A DNA stretch of 64,000 nucleotides, taken from NCBI RefSeq assembly GCF_000237925.1, contig NC_031498.1, positions 26,732,308 through 26,796,307 on the forward strand, in the 5' to 3' direction. Made by a program: the position numbers and the translations under genes. The notes below the pieces were generated by a model. That model ran no database searches, was not told the DNA's origin, and saw only the letters and a list, made by a program, of their open reading frames with translations. The DNA is from Schistosoma mansoni (Eukaryota > Platyhelminthes > Trematoda > Strigeidida > Schistosomatidae). Of this stretch, positions 10,111-21,692 are shown one piece after another. Every line of letters starts with the position of its first letter. Position 1 is the first letter of the stretch.

Positions 10111-11107
10111 GTATATCATCATCAAATAGTTTCTGATATGATGTGAAGTGTGATTCGATCTTCAACTACTACGCATTTCACTAAACTGATGCACTCAGTC
10201 TTAAGTCAGAAAATCTACGTGTGAGAAGTTGTGTTGAACTTAAATAGATATTAGATAAATATTTGTTGGAATTTACTACTTCATATTAATGAGATCATAA
10301 ATACTTTCAATATATGATGTTTCATATTCATCATATCGGAAGTTTTATCGTTTCATTTCTAATATTATCACTTTTACTCACTATTTCATGTTGACACCCA
10401 CTCATACAGTGATCAGTACCTATGCTTGACTCATTGATTTGAACAAATTGTGTTTTGTTGGGTGTAAATGCAACCAATTATGATTAGTTGGTGAGAAGTA
10501 GAGAACAGGATAATTCTGGATTTAGTTTTTGTGTCATTTGATTCTCATCAGCAATGACCATCTGTAGTGTTGATTAAACTGGTGTCTACTAATAAATCCC
10601 ATTGTTTGTCATCCAGATTCACTACTCGATATAGTCAAAATCATTTATTTGACGTAATTACATAGGTATGCTGAACATGGTTGTTTGGATATATCTTACA
10701 TCATGGACTGACAATCATGATGATCAGTGAGTACTGAATAGGTAATTCGGTCTAGTACAAGATTTTGCAACAGAGTAAATCCATAACCTAATCAGAGATT
10801 GGTCATAGTAACTCCAGAATTGACGGTAAACGTATTACTTTAACCCAAGGAAACTTTCAAGGATGCTTTGAACAATAAACATACAAATGGAAATGTGCTA
10901 CAACCTGAGCATAATTTGATAGGAATCAGATTAATGTAGAACAAGTTCTAAAAAGATAAGTTTCTGAATATCTTGTTTCATGTTTTTCTTTTACTAGATA
11001 GACTATGTATTTAATTACACAGTTGATCTGTCAATGAAATATATAGTGAGTCTATCTTATTAGGTAAATTCAGAGATAACTGAAAGATCTAATTATATAA
11101 ATTTCTT
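10111..11107. other. AT-rich stretch, no gene seen
   Basis: About 1 kb without recognisable gene, RNA or repeat. Confidence 0.45.
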
Positions 11108-11563
11108 AAATGTAGATTAGTTGAAAGCGTGATTCAATTGAAGCTAGACCACCATGGAAAACCCGGAAGCACTGGACCGCCTACTCGCCCTATCGTAGGA
11201 TTCCTGNNNNNNNNNNNNNNNNNNNNNNNNNNNNNNNNNNNNNNNNNNNNNNNNNNNNNNNNNNNNNNNNNNNNNNNNNNNNNNNNNNNNNNNNNNNNNN
11301 NNNNNNNNNNNNNNNNNNNNNNNNNNNNNNNNNNNNNNNNNNNNNNNNNNNNNNNNNNNNNNNNNNNNNNNNNNNNNNNNNNNNNNNNNNNNNNNNNNNN
11401 NNNNNNGTCAGATAATCTATATCCATATATTGTGTTATTTGGTTAGTGGTTTGTCTTTTGTTGTTTTTATGTTGTTGTTCTAGCTTCAATTGACTCACGT
11501 TTTCAACTATGAAAATACTAAATCTCCACAAAACCCCCTTCTGATAGTAAATGTAGATTAGTT
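11108..11563 (+). repeat. Family B copy with 15-bp TSD, containing the assembly gap
   Basis: The element lies between two perfect copies of AAATGTAGATTAGTT (11108-11122 and 11549-11563). The left arm is the inverted B end with part of the ribozyme (TGGACCGCCTACTCGCCC). The right arm ends CCCCCTTCTGATAGT. The middle is 200 N. The TSD shows insertion by target-primed reverse transcription. Confidence 0.8.
11207..11406. other. Assembly gap (200 N)
   Basis: Exactly 200 unknown bases, probably a placeholder length. It falls inside a hairpin-forming repeat, which may be why it was not bridged. Confidence 0.95.
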
Positions 11564-12190
11564 TAGCGAATTCACTAGATCTTCCGACATTTATAAAAGT
11601 ATATAATAATTATACAGCTAGTAGTATACTGTTTGAATGAAATATCGAAAATAAGCAATTTTATTCTTTACATAGAATATGTAATACTACTAACAAATGA
11701 CATAGAAATATATAGATATACAACAAAATTTTTTATTGAATTTTAAGTTAAATGGTAAAATTAAAAAAAGGTAACTCATTATTTAATCATGCTTCACTTT
11801 TAACACGTAGAATAATACGTGTGACACATCAGGTTAGCGTTTTTTTAAAGAGTTAGTTTTCTTCGGGATGAGGTCGCTAACATCATGCCCAACCCTCCTC
11901 CTTTATCCGGGCTTGGGATCGGCAGTAACTCTAGAAGAGCTACAGGAGGAGTTTGTGACACATATGTAATGGATGAAATTTACACAGATAAAATCATAAA
12001 CTGATCTCCGACTAACATTGAAAAATTAGAAGGACAAGGTAATTATTTTATCCTGAATGTTGGGAGTACATGACCTGACATCTAGGAATCAAACTCAGGT
12101 CTTTCAGTCTCAAGAGAGATTCTGAGTTGTTCAAACTAGTGGCTACATCGTAACTTGATCGATAAGATCCTATCAGCACTTGGCAGGTAT
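11564..12190. other. Unclassified repeat scrap in AT-rich DNA
   Basis: 11836-11955 is less AT-rich (AACCCTCCTCCTTTATCCGG, then GGAGGAGTTTG). Its GGTTAGCGTTTTTTTA start recurs at 33332-33348 in front of an RTE fragment, so it is probably retroelement-derived. No gene is seen. Confidence 0.4.
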
Positions 12191-12194
12191 CTGT

Positions 12195-12425
12195 CTCAGA
12201 CAATGGATGAATGGTTGCTCAAAAACATGGATCGATTGAAGCTAACCGGCTCAGTGGTCTAGAAGTTGAACGTTTGTGCACTGAACCGAAGGTCCTCAGT
12301 TCGTGTCTCGCGTGCGAGATAGTGTATACATATTGCTGAGGAGCCCCAGACTAGAATGAAACGGCTGTCCAGTGCTTCCACTTTTTCAATGATCGTCTAG
12401 CTTAGACCAACTGATAAATTCAACT
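12195..12425 (+). repeat. Diverged family B copy
   Basis: A tRNA-like head (CCGGCTCAGTGGTCTAG, then CAGTTCGTGTCTCGC) precedes a hammerhead with CUGAGGA and GAAA intact, stem III ACGGCUGU and GUC. Stem II (GCCC/GAAU) no longer pairs. The end is CTTAGACCAACTGATAAATTC. Confidence 0.65.
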
Positions 12426-12689
12426 ATTTGAAAATAAATATGTATACATAATAACTTTTGTTTTCAAATAGTTTATTCTCATCACCCAGATATGTGTACA
12501 TAAACTTTGAAATTGAACAATACACATAACATTACTGTGTCTAGATAAAATACTTCACTAAAGATTGTTTGTTTTTAAAATGACCTTTCAATATTTCAAT
12601 GTCTTATCATTTGTTTTGAATGTCCTACAAAATTATCTAATCTATTAAGTGTATCAATGTGGTATATTGATTTGTTAAAGAGGAAGGCC

Positions 12690-12848
12690 AAAGAATACAT
12701 TACGTCGGGAAATAGAAGCAGATATGAAAAGAATGAATGTTAAGTGGAAAGAAGTGGAAAGGATTGGGTAGGACAGGGTTGGATGGAGAATGCTGGTGTG
12801 CGACCTATACTCCTCCACGAGGGGTAACAGGCGTAAGTAAGTTGATTT
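12690..12848 (+). mobile_element. RTE-type non-LTR, 3' fragment
   Basis: It encodes [20 protein letters not shown]-like text and runs to AACAGGCGTAAGTAAG, the usual 3' end of the family with its short GTAA-type tail. It is strongly 5' truncated. Confidence 0.75.
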
Positions 12849-13555
12849 GTTAAATTTAACTTATTCAACTGTTAATACTAAGCATAAATGGTTATATGAT
12901 ATTTTCTTGAATTCCTACTTGCTTCTATGAAAATCTATGATTGAGGTTCTACTGACTAGTTGAAACTATCAGAGCTAATCATTAAGTAATAACCAATTTC
13001 ATTGTTGTCTAGTGATTCAATAAAGGTCGAATGTGATCAGTCTAATTGCTTTGTATCTACTTTATGTGTCTTATGTTGAAATGTCAGTTTGTTAGAAATT
13101 GAAATCGCAAATCGTTGAACATAAGCTAAGTGTTAGTGTGACAATGTACACAATTGTGAACACATATCTGACTGGGATAACGTTGAAATATTGGACAGAA
13201 GCAACACAAGGAAAATTCAATAAGGTTTAGAAGCTTGACACCCGAATCAATCCACAATCAATAAACATGTAACAATAGATTCAGCTTATCAATCAATTAA
13301 TATAAAATAAAGGTCAAAAATGAAGTTAAGATTAAAAATAATCAAATAAGTGTGCAGGCAATGACAGAACAAGTGATAACAACAATCAATTAAACCTACT
13401 ATCTGTCAACAAAAGTTGTTGGTCATATGCAGATGGATTCCGACGGATTACTGATGTTTGAAGGTTGTACTAATGATGTTATCTAAAAGGGCACTGAACA
13501 CTTCACGATAAAACCAACTAGCTCATAAGATTTCTTTTCGACAAAATCATCCTTC
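12849..13555. other. AT-rich stretch, no gene seen
   Basis: Nothing recognisable. Confidence 0.45.
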
Positions 13556-13564
13556 TAGAATACC

Positions 13565-13660
13565 AGGCAGTCAGTCAGTCACAACGTAGAACCTCGGACA
13601 TGTGTACATCGGTTCAAGTTGACATAACTCAATAACGCACAAAAATCAAATTTTCAAGTC
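13565..13660 (-). mobile_element. Non-LTR family 2, 3' tip
   Basis: CAGTCAGTCAGTCACAACGTAG, then TCGGTTCAAGTTGACATAACTC: the same 3' end as at 7640 and 60485. Confidence 0.55.
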
Positions 13661-13719
13661 ACATCTCATAATGATAGAGGTTGCAGTGGCTTGACCTCAA
13701 TACAATACCTTAGGGATCG

Positions 13720-14180
13720 TTTATTAATCACCCTGATAACCGTTAATAAATAAATTCCAAAGCTGTATATCAATTCAGAAGGCAATATGAAATGGTAATT
13801 TGTATTGGATAGCACAGACAACAAAGTGACTAGCACATCAAGAGAATTTGAATAGAGAGGCTAATGCACGTGAGCAAGAGAATAAAGAGACGGATTCTGA
13901 GTCTAATCGAATCCAATGGGATAGAAGCGAACCAAGACAAAGTTCATTAATAAGATTCAAACACATATATACATACATGGGAAAGAGAATGATTCATCGA
14001 GCGATATTTAAGTGACTAACATTTAAGTTAGTGAGAGATATGTATGTGGGCTGTCACATGTGACAAGCATGCATGATCATACAGAATGATAGTGATCATA
14101 ATAATACAAATAGACAGAAGAATGGTTACCGTTCCGATAACACTGTCTATAAATAAGTTAATTGACTGGCATGACAAAAT
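13720..14180 (-). repeat. Possible LTR related to family F
   Basis: CCTGATAACCGTTAATAA and TCAGAAGGCAATATGAAATGG resemble the family F LTR at 21208. A related GAGCAAGAG/TACATACATG block also occurs at 24190-24440. Ends and TSD could not be defined. Confidence 0.35.
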
Positions 14181-14349
14181 TAACCGAAATCAAAACTAAT
14201 TGTAGGAGAAGTGTTATAAAGTGTCAATGGCATCAGTGGTACTAGGAAATATTAGTTATCGAATATACGAATCTAGGATACATAAATTAGTGAAATGAAA
14301 ACACAAACTTTAGTTACGAGTAATTCAGAGGCTTTGAATTTGAGGAAGA

Positions 14350-16850
14350 CGAAGAACGCATGTACTTACACCATCGCAAGTGAGTTTGAGACATGTCATT
14401 CAAAGTTTCCAAAAGATGGTCACGAAAATCATGGGGGTCGTAACAAGTTGGTCTAAGCCTTTAAATTTAGCTCAGTCCAACTGTCACTATCTTCACAGAT
14501 TATTGACATGTTGTGGCTTGGCTGCCCTTAGCTTTCTTCTAGTCTACTCCTACATTGCAAAACATCGTCCATCGAGGTAGACGATGGTTGAGGATATGTA
14601 ATACATGTTCCAACCACCTCAGTTGATGAAGATTTACTATCACATCAATCGATATCCCATTTTTACTTCGTACTCTGTTCCTAACGCAGAAATTGTTTTC
14701 TCCGTGGTCTCAAAATATAAGAGTAATGCTCTGAAGACACCTATGATTAAATGAAAATAACCTACGAATATCCTCTATTCTTAATTGTCCTGTTTCACAC
14801 CCAAAATGTAGGACGGAGTACACTGCTCATTAGTAAACTCGTCCTTTGGTTGGGGAATGGATATCTCGCCTACGCCACAAATGACTCAAGTTAGCAATAG
14901 GTAATCAAGCATTCAGAATTTGTTTCGAGATTTTTCAGACACCAAACAATCGAGACTGACAAGACTCCCAAGATAAGTGAAGAGGTCGATGCATTCAACT
15001 ACTTCATTCTCTGTCATTAACTCAGATGATGACCCAAGCCAATCCTGATGTAACATTTCGCATTTGAAGGGAGGGAAACACACGCTTGGATTGTTGTTTA
15101 AGGTGGTCAGAAGACACTGCATTTTATCAACGTCTTCACCAAACAAAACTATTTCATCCGTATTCTGAGTTAACAAGTGAACTCCGTGGTAGGAGATCAG
15201 TCCTTGAAAAGTCAGACGTTAAAAGGGGTTATCTCTAAAAGAATGTCAATGACAAAGTCAGATGAAAATGAGGAAAGCTGGAAACCCTGACGAACATCAC
15301 TTGAAGTAACCAGTTCTCATGAAAGCTTGACGTCCAGGTGGGGTGCGCGTAAAAAGTTAGTGTAATCCTTTGATACGCCTTTCAATGATGGGTACTGCTA
15401 CAGAACGCTGACTTAAGGTTAAGAAATGCAACGTCGGACGTCGAAAAGTATTTTTATGTTCCAGAATCTGCCTGGTTTTCTAGGGTTTGCTCTTTACGAG
15501 CTCCAGTTAGAAATCAAAGTATTATTCAGGCTAAAATTTTAGACTCTGTATTAGTTAAACTGATTTCCCTGTAATTGCCACAAGAGGATTTTTGTCCTTC
15601 CCTGTAGATTGGGACGATCAACGATCGAGACCAGTCGGATGGGATTACGTCCAGTTCCTAGATTTTAGTTAATTCAACTGCGAAAACTATATTATTCCTA
15701 TAAATCTCATGGTTTAGTTCATCAGACCCTGCTGCTCTCTCTTGCTCTAGATTACTTAAAGCCTTTTTGACCTCACTAAGAGCTAGAGGACTTACATCAA
15801 TTTATCATTCACGCTGGTTAGAGATAGTGGGTAATTAAAAGGTGACTGGAGTTCGGTTGTACTAGCTCCTAAAGTGTTCTGCCCATCGATAGGATCTCCT
15901 GGATTGAGAGTGAATAATAGGCCAATCTCTTTCCAAAGTAACCTCACTAACAGTTGGAGTTTTAATATCAGCTCTGTTGATAAGTCTAAACAGTTGTCTA
16001 CGGTTACCTATAGCTACTTTCTTTTCTGTCTCTTCTCTTTCAGTTACCCACCACTACCTACGATCATTGGAAGGTTTTTTTACCAGTCTATGTTTGAGCT
16101 GCCTTCGCTTCTTACTTTGTTCGTAGCTATACGAGATGAGTTTCCGAGCATCTGTCAGTTCTGTAGATGCTGCTGAAATCCGTAGTTTTTCCTAGCCTTT
16201 TGGCATAAGTTGCTAGTGGATTTCACTTCCGTTTCTAAAACCTTTTGGACATTATGCTGAGCTACCTAGAGGTGAATATCATTTTCATAGTTGAATAACT
16301 TTAATTGTTCCTGAGACACATTCTTGACTATTTCACTATTAAGTTTAACTGTAAGTGGTTTTCTTACTGCTGCTTTTCTACGTTCAGTAAGATGCAAAAT
16401 AATAAGTGCCTGAACTAGAGCACAACCGGAGTCTAAACGTGGGCTTCAGAATGAGCGACTATCTTCTATCGAGCCTCTTCAACAAGGGCTAGTGACAATG
16501 TGGTCTGTTTGAGTTCATTGTTTTGTCAATTGTGAGGGTTACCATGTCAGACGATATGTTTATTGTACTTAAGGTTGGGGTTTCTTAGAACTGGACGGCT
16601 TCCTGAGCATTGCTGCAGCAGGTAGTTCTCACTGTCTGTTCGCTGGGCCGCAACACCGTAAGATTCACCTGAGTCCATTTTTCTTAGGCTTATTATACAT
16701 ACATGGGGATTAAAATCACTCGCCACTATTACTATATCTGAACGTTTGGCTTTTTGGAGGAGCATGCATAGCTTCCCATAAAATTCATCTCCTGGGTTAT
16801 AATTCTTCTGTACTACCCTTAAGTCAGGCTGAAAACTTAATCTTAGAGTT
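14350..16850 (-). pseudogene. Non-LTR retrotransposon family 2, degenerate, endonuclease to RT
   Basis: The minus strand carries, in order: an endonuclease block (SDIVIVASDFNPHV near 16710-16750, then SYGVAAQRTD), a long decayed middle, and an RT block (DEIVLFGEDVDKMQ near 15135-15170, HQDWLGSSSEL, then FTYLGSL near 14960). Stops and frameshifts are frequent throughout. Its normal C-terminus is better preserved at 60895-61143 and 34105-34311. It is distinct in sequence from the RTE-type fragments with [13 protein letters not shown]. The clade is not fixed by what is visible. The short plus-strand frames here are shadows. Confidence 0.8.
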
Positions 16851-17241
16851 TGATAAAAAAAAGTGAGTATTAGACAACATTAAATTTTGTAATTCGGCAC
16901 TGATTATGTATTATAAGTCAACTGATATTAGTTAATAATGTATCTTAAATTTAGGTAGAATAGTAGCGATGATTTTATCTGCTTATCTCGGTGGAATGTT
17001 TAGAAACACCAGTTGTAAGAGTACATTTCTCATGAAGTTCAAAACGTTCTATTATCTGTTATCTGGCTTTTAAATAACTAGCAAACAAAATCTATAGTTA
17101 AAATTATCTGTTCGAGAACCTTTGGATGATATCTCTTAGTGACCGATATTTTTTCCGAATTAAACGACGATTGTCTATAGGATTCTTATCAATTATTAAG
17201 CTGATGGGTTTGCAAACTGACTTCAACTAGATAGTTATATG
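16851..17241. other. AT-rich stretch, no gene seen
   Basis: Nothing recognisable. Confidence 0.5.
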
Positions 17242-17787
17242 ATACCAAGGATTTATTTTATTTTATTTAAACACATGAATATTGGTACAAAGGGGCACCA
17301 GATATATATGCACCACACAAATCTCATTTGATTTGTGTGAGGGCTACAATATTGCCCGGGTGCCCAAACTGAAGCAGATGGTTTTCTTAGGGAGCCACAC
17401 CCGGAGACTTTGACCTAAAGATCTGATCCACAAGGCAGTGGAGCATCGTGAGGAGATGCAGTCCCATGGTAGCCGGTGACCAACGATTGATTCATACGCC
17501 ATTTGTTTCTTCAGGATACTGGAGCCCATGTACACCATTGGTTTGGAATCAGGGTTTTCCAACTTCCCTAGGCGGACTTACCGTGTCCGCCAACATGGTT
17601 AAAGCGCCGAACATTCGCTTTTCGTCTTCTCAATTTCGTAAACAACAGTAATGCCACGAGAAGGCAGTGAGTAGGACTTCCCTGGCAGAGGTTATATACA
17701 CATGGCTATGTGAGAGCATTTCGAGCGGGAGAGTGGACTCTCTCCATTCTCGGCCGTACCAGGGCATTTTGGGGCATACCAAGGATT
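17242..17787 (-). mobile_element. 520-bp retroelement unit with TSD (copy 2)
   Basis: The insert 17254-17775 (522 bp) is flanked by ATACCAAGGATT at 17242-17253 and 17776-17787. On the minus strand it starts CCCCAAAATGCCCTGGTACGG and ends AAATAAAATAAA. Start and length match the copy at 1236-1755. The partly open minus-strand frame 17344-17562 (MVYMGSSILKKQMAYESIVG) is the same one visible in copy 1. Confidence 0.85.
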
Positions 17788-18185
17788 ACTGAACAGTTGT
17801 CTGATCACAGTGTAAGAAGTCTCTATAGTATGCAACCACGATCGTGTAAGAGAATGAACTTGTATATTTTATTCCGTACAACAACTGCGTTATCTTTGAA
17901 ATGCTAGATAACACATCACTAATGGGCGATTGATTGAACTTGGAAACTTCACTCGTTGGACTACATGTCAATGGCCTAAAAGTAATGTACACACTCTGAG
18001 TTCTAAAGTTCCTAAGTCCTATTCTATCTGTAGTTGTGAATTCAATCAGCTGGCCTTTTGATATTAAGTGGAACGAATGCGTCTTGCAATTACTTGAAGC
18101 TGTATGCTTTAAAATCCCACTGTTGTCACTGACTAAGTAAAGTGTTTCTTACTACTTTTTTATACGGGCTAATTTAATTGAAGAA
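17788..18185. other. AT-rich stretch, no gene seen
   Basis: Nothing recognisable. Confidence 0.45.
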
Positions 18186-18189
18186 GCCT

Positions 18190-18720
18190 TGGATACATTA
18201 TCAGTGAGCATAGACAACATGGATAATAATAAAATATGTTTATTATCCCTTGTTGACAACATTGTTGAGATATCTTCTTCGTTATTGGAATTGAATAATG
18301 TCGCCCAAAAATCATTACATAATTGGGACCCGAATCGCGGTTGTATTCTTCTTCAATGCTTGTAGTATCTACTAGTTATGTTTGAAGAATATGAATGCTT
18401 GCATCCGGAATTAAATATTTATTTGCTTCGCTTGTTACCAGTTGTTGAGAAAATTAATGGTGTCATTTTTTCCGTAGTCTGTCTCTGTCTAACGAGCTTC
18501 TTTCTACGGAATCAGAATTTACTTTAACACGCCGTCCAGTAGCATTCAATCGATTGTCTACTTCGAATCGTATTAAAGACTTCACATCTATCTCAATTCA
18601 GTTTCTTGTCGATCTTCTGGTTCCAAATAATTCCACTCATGTTTCGCTACCTTCAGGTCGCACTTTCCTAATCATACAGTGTTTAGGCTCATCATATTTT
18701 GATTAAATGTTAGGTAGTAG
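18190..18720 (+). pseudogene. Decayed coding sequence of unknown identity
   Basis: A long stretch reads like real protein: SIDNMDNNKICLLSLVDNIV ... KSLHNWDPNRGCILLQCL, one TAG near 18366, then FEEYECLHPELNIYLLRLLP ... EKINGVIF. Adding one base in the T-run near 18470 restores a second open frame (SLSNELLSTESEF ... RRPVAFNRLS ... IQFLVDLLVPNNSTHVSLPS). Composition is Leu/Ser-rich and helical-looking. No catalytic motif is recognised and it does not resemble the retroelements nearby. One stop and one frameshift suggest a pseudogene. Alternatives are an assembly error or exons of a live gene with unusual splicing. A possible donor (CAG|GTCGCA) lies near 18657. Confidence 0.45.
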
Positions 18721-19340
18721 GAATCCGTTTAAGGTCTAGTCAATCAACAATAATTCTAGTTTTAATGTTGTTCAAGTCTACGAATTAAAAGACCACTACA
18801 ATCAATGTATAAGCGCATACATTTTATCATATTTCATCTGCGTGATATATGCCTAAAAATCGATTGAGTGATTTAGAGTATTCTATGTTAATTAACACAG
18901 CATACTAGTTTAACACTAATTACAATAATGTACCTGACTATCATTCTTTTAAGTTTTAAATACTGAGGTCATTTATGGTATGATAAGTTAGTTGATCATT
19001 GAAGATCAAGTTATTTAAATAAGGTTTTAAAATCATATCGTACGATAAAATAAGAAGTTCAACTAATCAAAGTAAAATTAAGAATCCATTACATTCAAAT
19101 TTTAATAGACAAGAATGTCATATTGGAATTCGTCGTAGATTTCTACAAGTTTCTATGGTCTTTCAGATACGATGATATGACTTATAGATTTGATCAAAAT
19201 TACCAATCTAAACACTTTATTGGAGTGTAAAAGAATCTATACAAATGTTAAGAGTATTCGACCAAGAAGACGGTTCTCGTTACGAGCAACTATTAATACT
19301 ACCATTTATAGTAGAAGAACTACCACTATTAGCATAAGTA
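18721..19340. other. AT-rich stretch, no gene seen
   Basis: 19300-19350 contains runs of ACTACTA-type triplets leading into family D. Confidence 0.4.
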
Positions 19341-19344
19341 TTAC

Positions 19345-19965
19345 TACTGTAACGAACGAGAACACAGATGAAGACAACCAAATACATTTGAATACAAAAC
19401 TATCGAATTCCTTAGTAAAATCTTAGAACCATACATTCAATACTTTATCTGCAAAATATTCATCAATTGTCTCAAACTTTGTTGTTCCTTCGTTCCCATA
19501 CCAGTCACTCTCTGTTCTCATTCTCTTTCAAGCATCCCACTTTCGATTGGTTATACATACTATTTATATCAGTCGACATCAGTAGCACACAGCGTATTAC
19601 CATTAGTACCACTCCTAATAACAGTATCAGTATTACTACCAATTTAGTGAACAAGAACACGGGTGGGGACAATCGAATGTATTCAAGCACAGAATTACAG
19701 AATATCTCATCAAAATCTGACAACCATACAGTAAACAATTAATTTACAAATTATCAATCAATTATCTCTATCTTGACCATTCCTTCTGCAAATATCAGTC
19801 CATAGTCTCCGATTATTATTGTTCATACATTTTCATACCAATTGCGTTTCGTTTCCGTTCTTCTATTGAAATACATTTAATGCTCGACCATCATTATATA
19901 CTACTTATGCGGTTATAAGTAGCCAACACCACACTAATACTACCAATATCCTTATTATTACTACT
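19345..19965 (-). repeat. Family D, two units in tandem
   Basis: Two roughly 290-bp units follow each other: 19350-19610 and 19645-19960. Each starts GAACAAGAACAC or similar and continues GACAATCGAATGTATT, AACAATTAATTTACAAATTATCAATC and CTACTTATGCGGTTATAAGTAG. Between them lies triplet-rich sequence (AGTATTACTACC). The open frames here are repeat-derived. Confidence 0.65.
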
Positions 19966-20285
19966 ACCATTACTAACATTGTAAAAAGTTGACTACATGA
20001 TTTCAGTATGAAAATTTTCATTCTTAGTAAGTTCACTTGAGTTATTATCCTTAGAAAAGATTAGCTTGTTTATTCAAATTTCAATACAGTTCTATCATAA
20101 TATCCATAAAAAACACATTCTCATATCTCTTTCACAAAATGAAGTCGGGTTCTGTTTTTCAAATATAATTAAAAATAAAAGAGAAGAAAAAAAAGAGGGT
20201 CAAGTCCATTCTGATCAGAAAAGAAAACAAACAAACCAAACCATCTATTTCAATGTAGAACAATAATATAAAGTATAAATGACAC
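19966..20285. other. AT-rich stretch, no gene seen
   Basis: Nothing recognisable. Confidence 0.45.
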
Positions 20286-20508
20286 ATTACAGAAAGATAA
20301 AAAAAAACAAAAAAAAAGAAAAAAACAAAAACCAAAAAAGGAGAGAGAGAGAGGGGGGTCTTGATCATCTGGAATGTTTAAACAAAATACTTTCATTGTT
20401 TATGAAAAATGCGTTTTATTTTTTATTTTTTTTTGCCAAAAAAAAACAAAAAAAAGAGAAAAGAGAAATCAATAATTTTTGTTCTATTGAATACAATTTT
20501 TTTTTCTT
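20286..20508. repeat. Low-complexity A-rich and GA tract, 3' flank of USP2
   Basis: Runs of A with interspersed C and G (20299-20340), then a GA/G run (20341-20357), then T- and A-rich tracts. It contains TTTATT at 20415-20420, a poly(A) signal for the minus-strand USP2 gene. Confidence 0.65.
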
Positions 20509-21009
20509 TTAATTATTCATAGATGATAAAATGGTAACAGGTACATTTGAATGATGTAATACATATGAACTAACACTACCAGTTATAGCACGTTTAATAA
20601 AACCTAAACTACGTTTTAACATTATAATATTATCAATATGTTGTTCATTAATTGTTTTAATAATAGCTGGACCTGGTTTTGTATCCACTTGTATCATTGC
20701 TTCTGACTTGATACCATAGATATTTGCTTCATGTACTAATTCTTGACATAATAATCTAGCTTTATTCATATTTTTTTCAGAGATATGATATTTATCATTA
20801 AATGGCATAGATTCATATTGACTTGATAATCCAGATAAAGCAGATGGTAGAATAGGTTCAACAACATGAAGGAATATAATTAAATCACCAGGTAATTTTA
20901 GATTATTCACATACCATATAATGGCTTTATGGGCTTCAGGACTTTCATAAACTGGAATTAATATTTTTCTGATAATTTTATTTTCTTCAGTTGAAATGAG
21001 TCCAGGCAT
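20509..21009 (-). CDS. Universal stress protein domain protein (USP2)
   Basis: A 166-residue intronless UspA-superfamily protein, co-linear with USP1 at 6868-7368 (about 91 of 166 positions identical, no gaps). It has KILIPVYES at the first strand, where the usual Asp is Tyr at residue 21, then GDLIIFLHVVEPILPSALSG, and SYVLHHSNVPVTIL near the C-terminus. The nucleotide-binding glycines are altered differently from USP1: residues read L-K-R-S-L-G-F...T-G-S-V, so the first two Gly are gone while the Gly-Ser-Val end is kept. The two genes converge, separated by 13 kb of repeats, and look like an old duplication. A TATATAAAC box lies 56 bases before the ATG. Confidence 0.93.
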   Translation of the reverse strand: MPGLISTEENKIIRKILIPVYESPEAHKAIIWYVNNLKLPGDLIIFLHVVEPILPSALSGLSSQYESMPFNDKYHISEKNMNKARLLCQELVHEANIYGIKSEAMIQVDTKPGPAIIKTINEQHIDNIIMLKRSLGFIKRAITGSVSSYVLHHSNVPVTILSSMNN

Positions 21010-21064
21010 ATTGACAACAAGATAGATTTTTTATAATTTGCGCCTGATCTTATGGCTTAATTGT

Positions 21065-21073
21065 GTTTATATA
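21065..21073 (-). promoter_or_regulatory. TATA box of USP2
   Basis: The minus strand reads TATATAAAC, identical to the box before USP1. Confidence 0.55.
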
Positions 21074-21203
21074 ATTGTAAGTGCTTTAATTTGATTGGTT
21101 GATACTAGTACAACATTTTGATTGGAGAAAAACTTTTTATTTTGTATATTACTCAGTAGAGTTAATCGATTAGAAAATTTTTAATGAAATGATTGTACTA
21201 TAG

Positions 21204-21692
21204 ATATTGTAGTGCTGTGCTTCGTTAATAGTTCACCCCGATAACCGGTATTATATCATTCTAAACGGTGTATAGATCAGAAGGGCAAAAGGAAGTGGCA
21301 ACTACATTTTTATTGATATATGATGCAGACCAGAAAGCTGTGAGCACATGAGCAAGTGTAAGCGAGCGAAGCATACATGACACGTATTGGAGATGGATGG
21401 TAAGCCAACTCGAGAGAGCGAAGCTAAATAATGCGTATTGGAGATGGCTGGGAAGCCAACTCGTTATGAGCAAGCATTACTCAATATTTACAATCAGACA
21501 AAAATGAATGACAGACATATGATAAGATACGAAGTGTGTATACACATATACGCTCATATAAGAAAATAGTCAAGGTTAATAAGCGAATAATTAACAAGAT
21601 CAAAATATGACCCATAATGGATAGGCGAATTGGCTTGGCCAGAAGCTAGAATAAAGTATATGGGCTTAACATAAAAACCGATACTACGATAT
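21204..21692 (-). mobile_element. Solo LTR, family F, with 4-bp TSD ATAT
   Basis: The LTR spans 21208-21688, starting TGTAGTGCTGTGC on the plus strand and ending CCGATACTACG (final A of the expected TACTACA changed). It is flanked by ATAT. Inside is a short tandem duplication containing GTATTGGAGATGG (21380-21460). The same family occurs at 32349-32779 and 43265-43506. No coding interior is attached. Confidence 0.75.

Noticed and set aside
14380-16176. Plus-strand open frames
   Set aside because: Antisense to the degenerate minus-strand non-LTR element.
20159-20512. Lys-rich and Phe-rich open frames
   Set aside because: Low-complexity A/T tract in the 3' flank of USP2.
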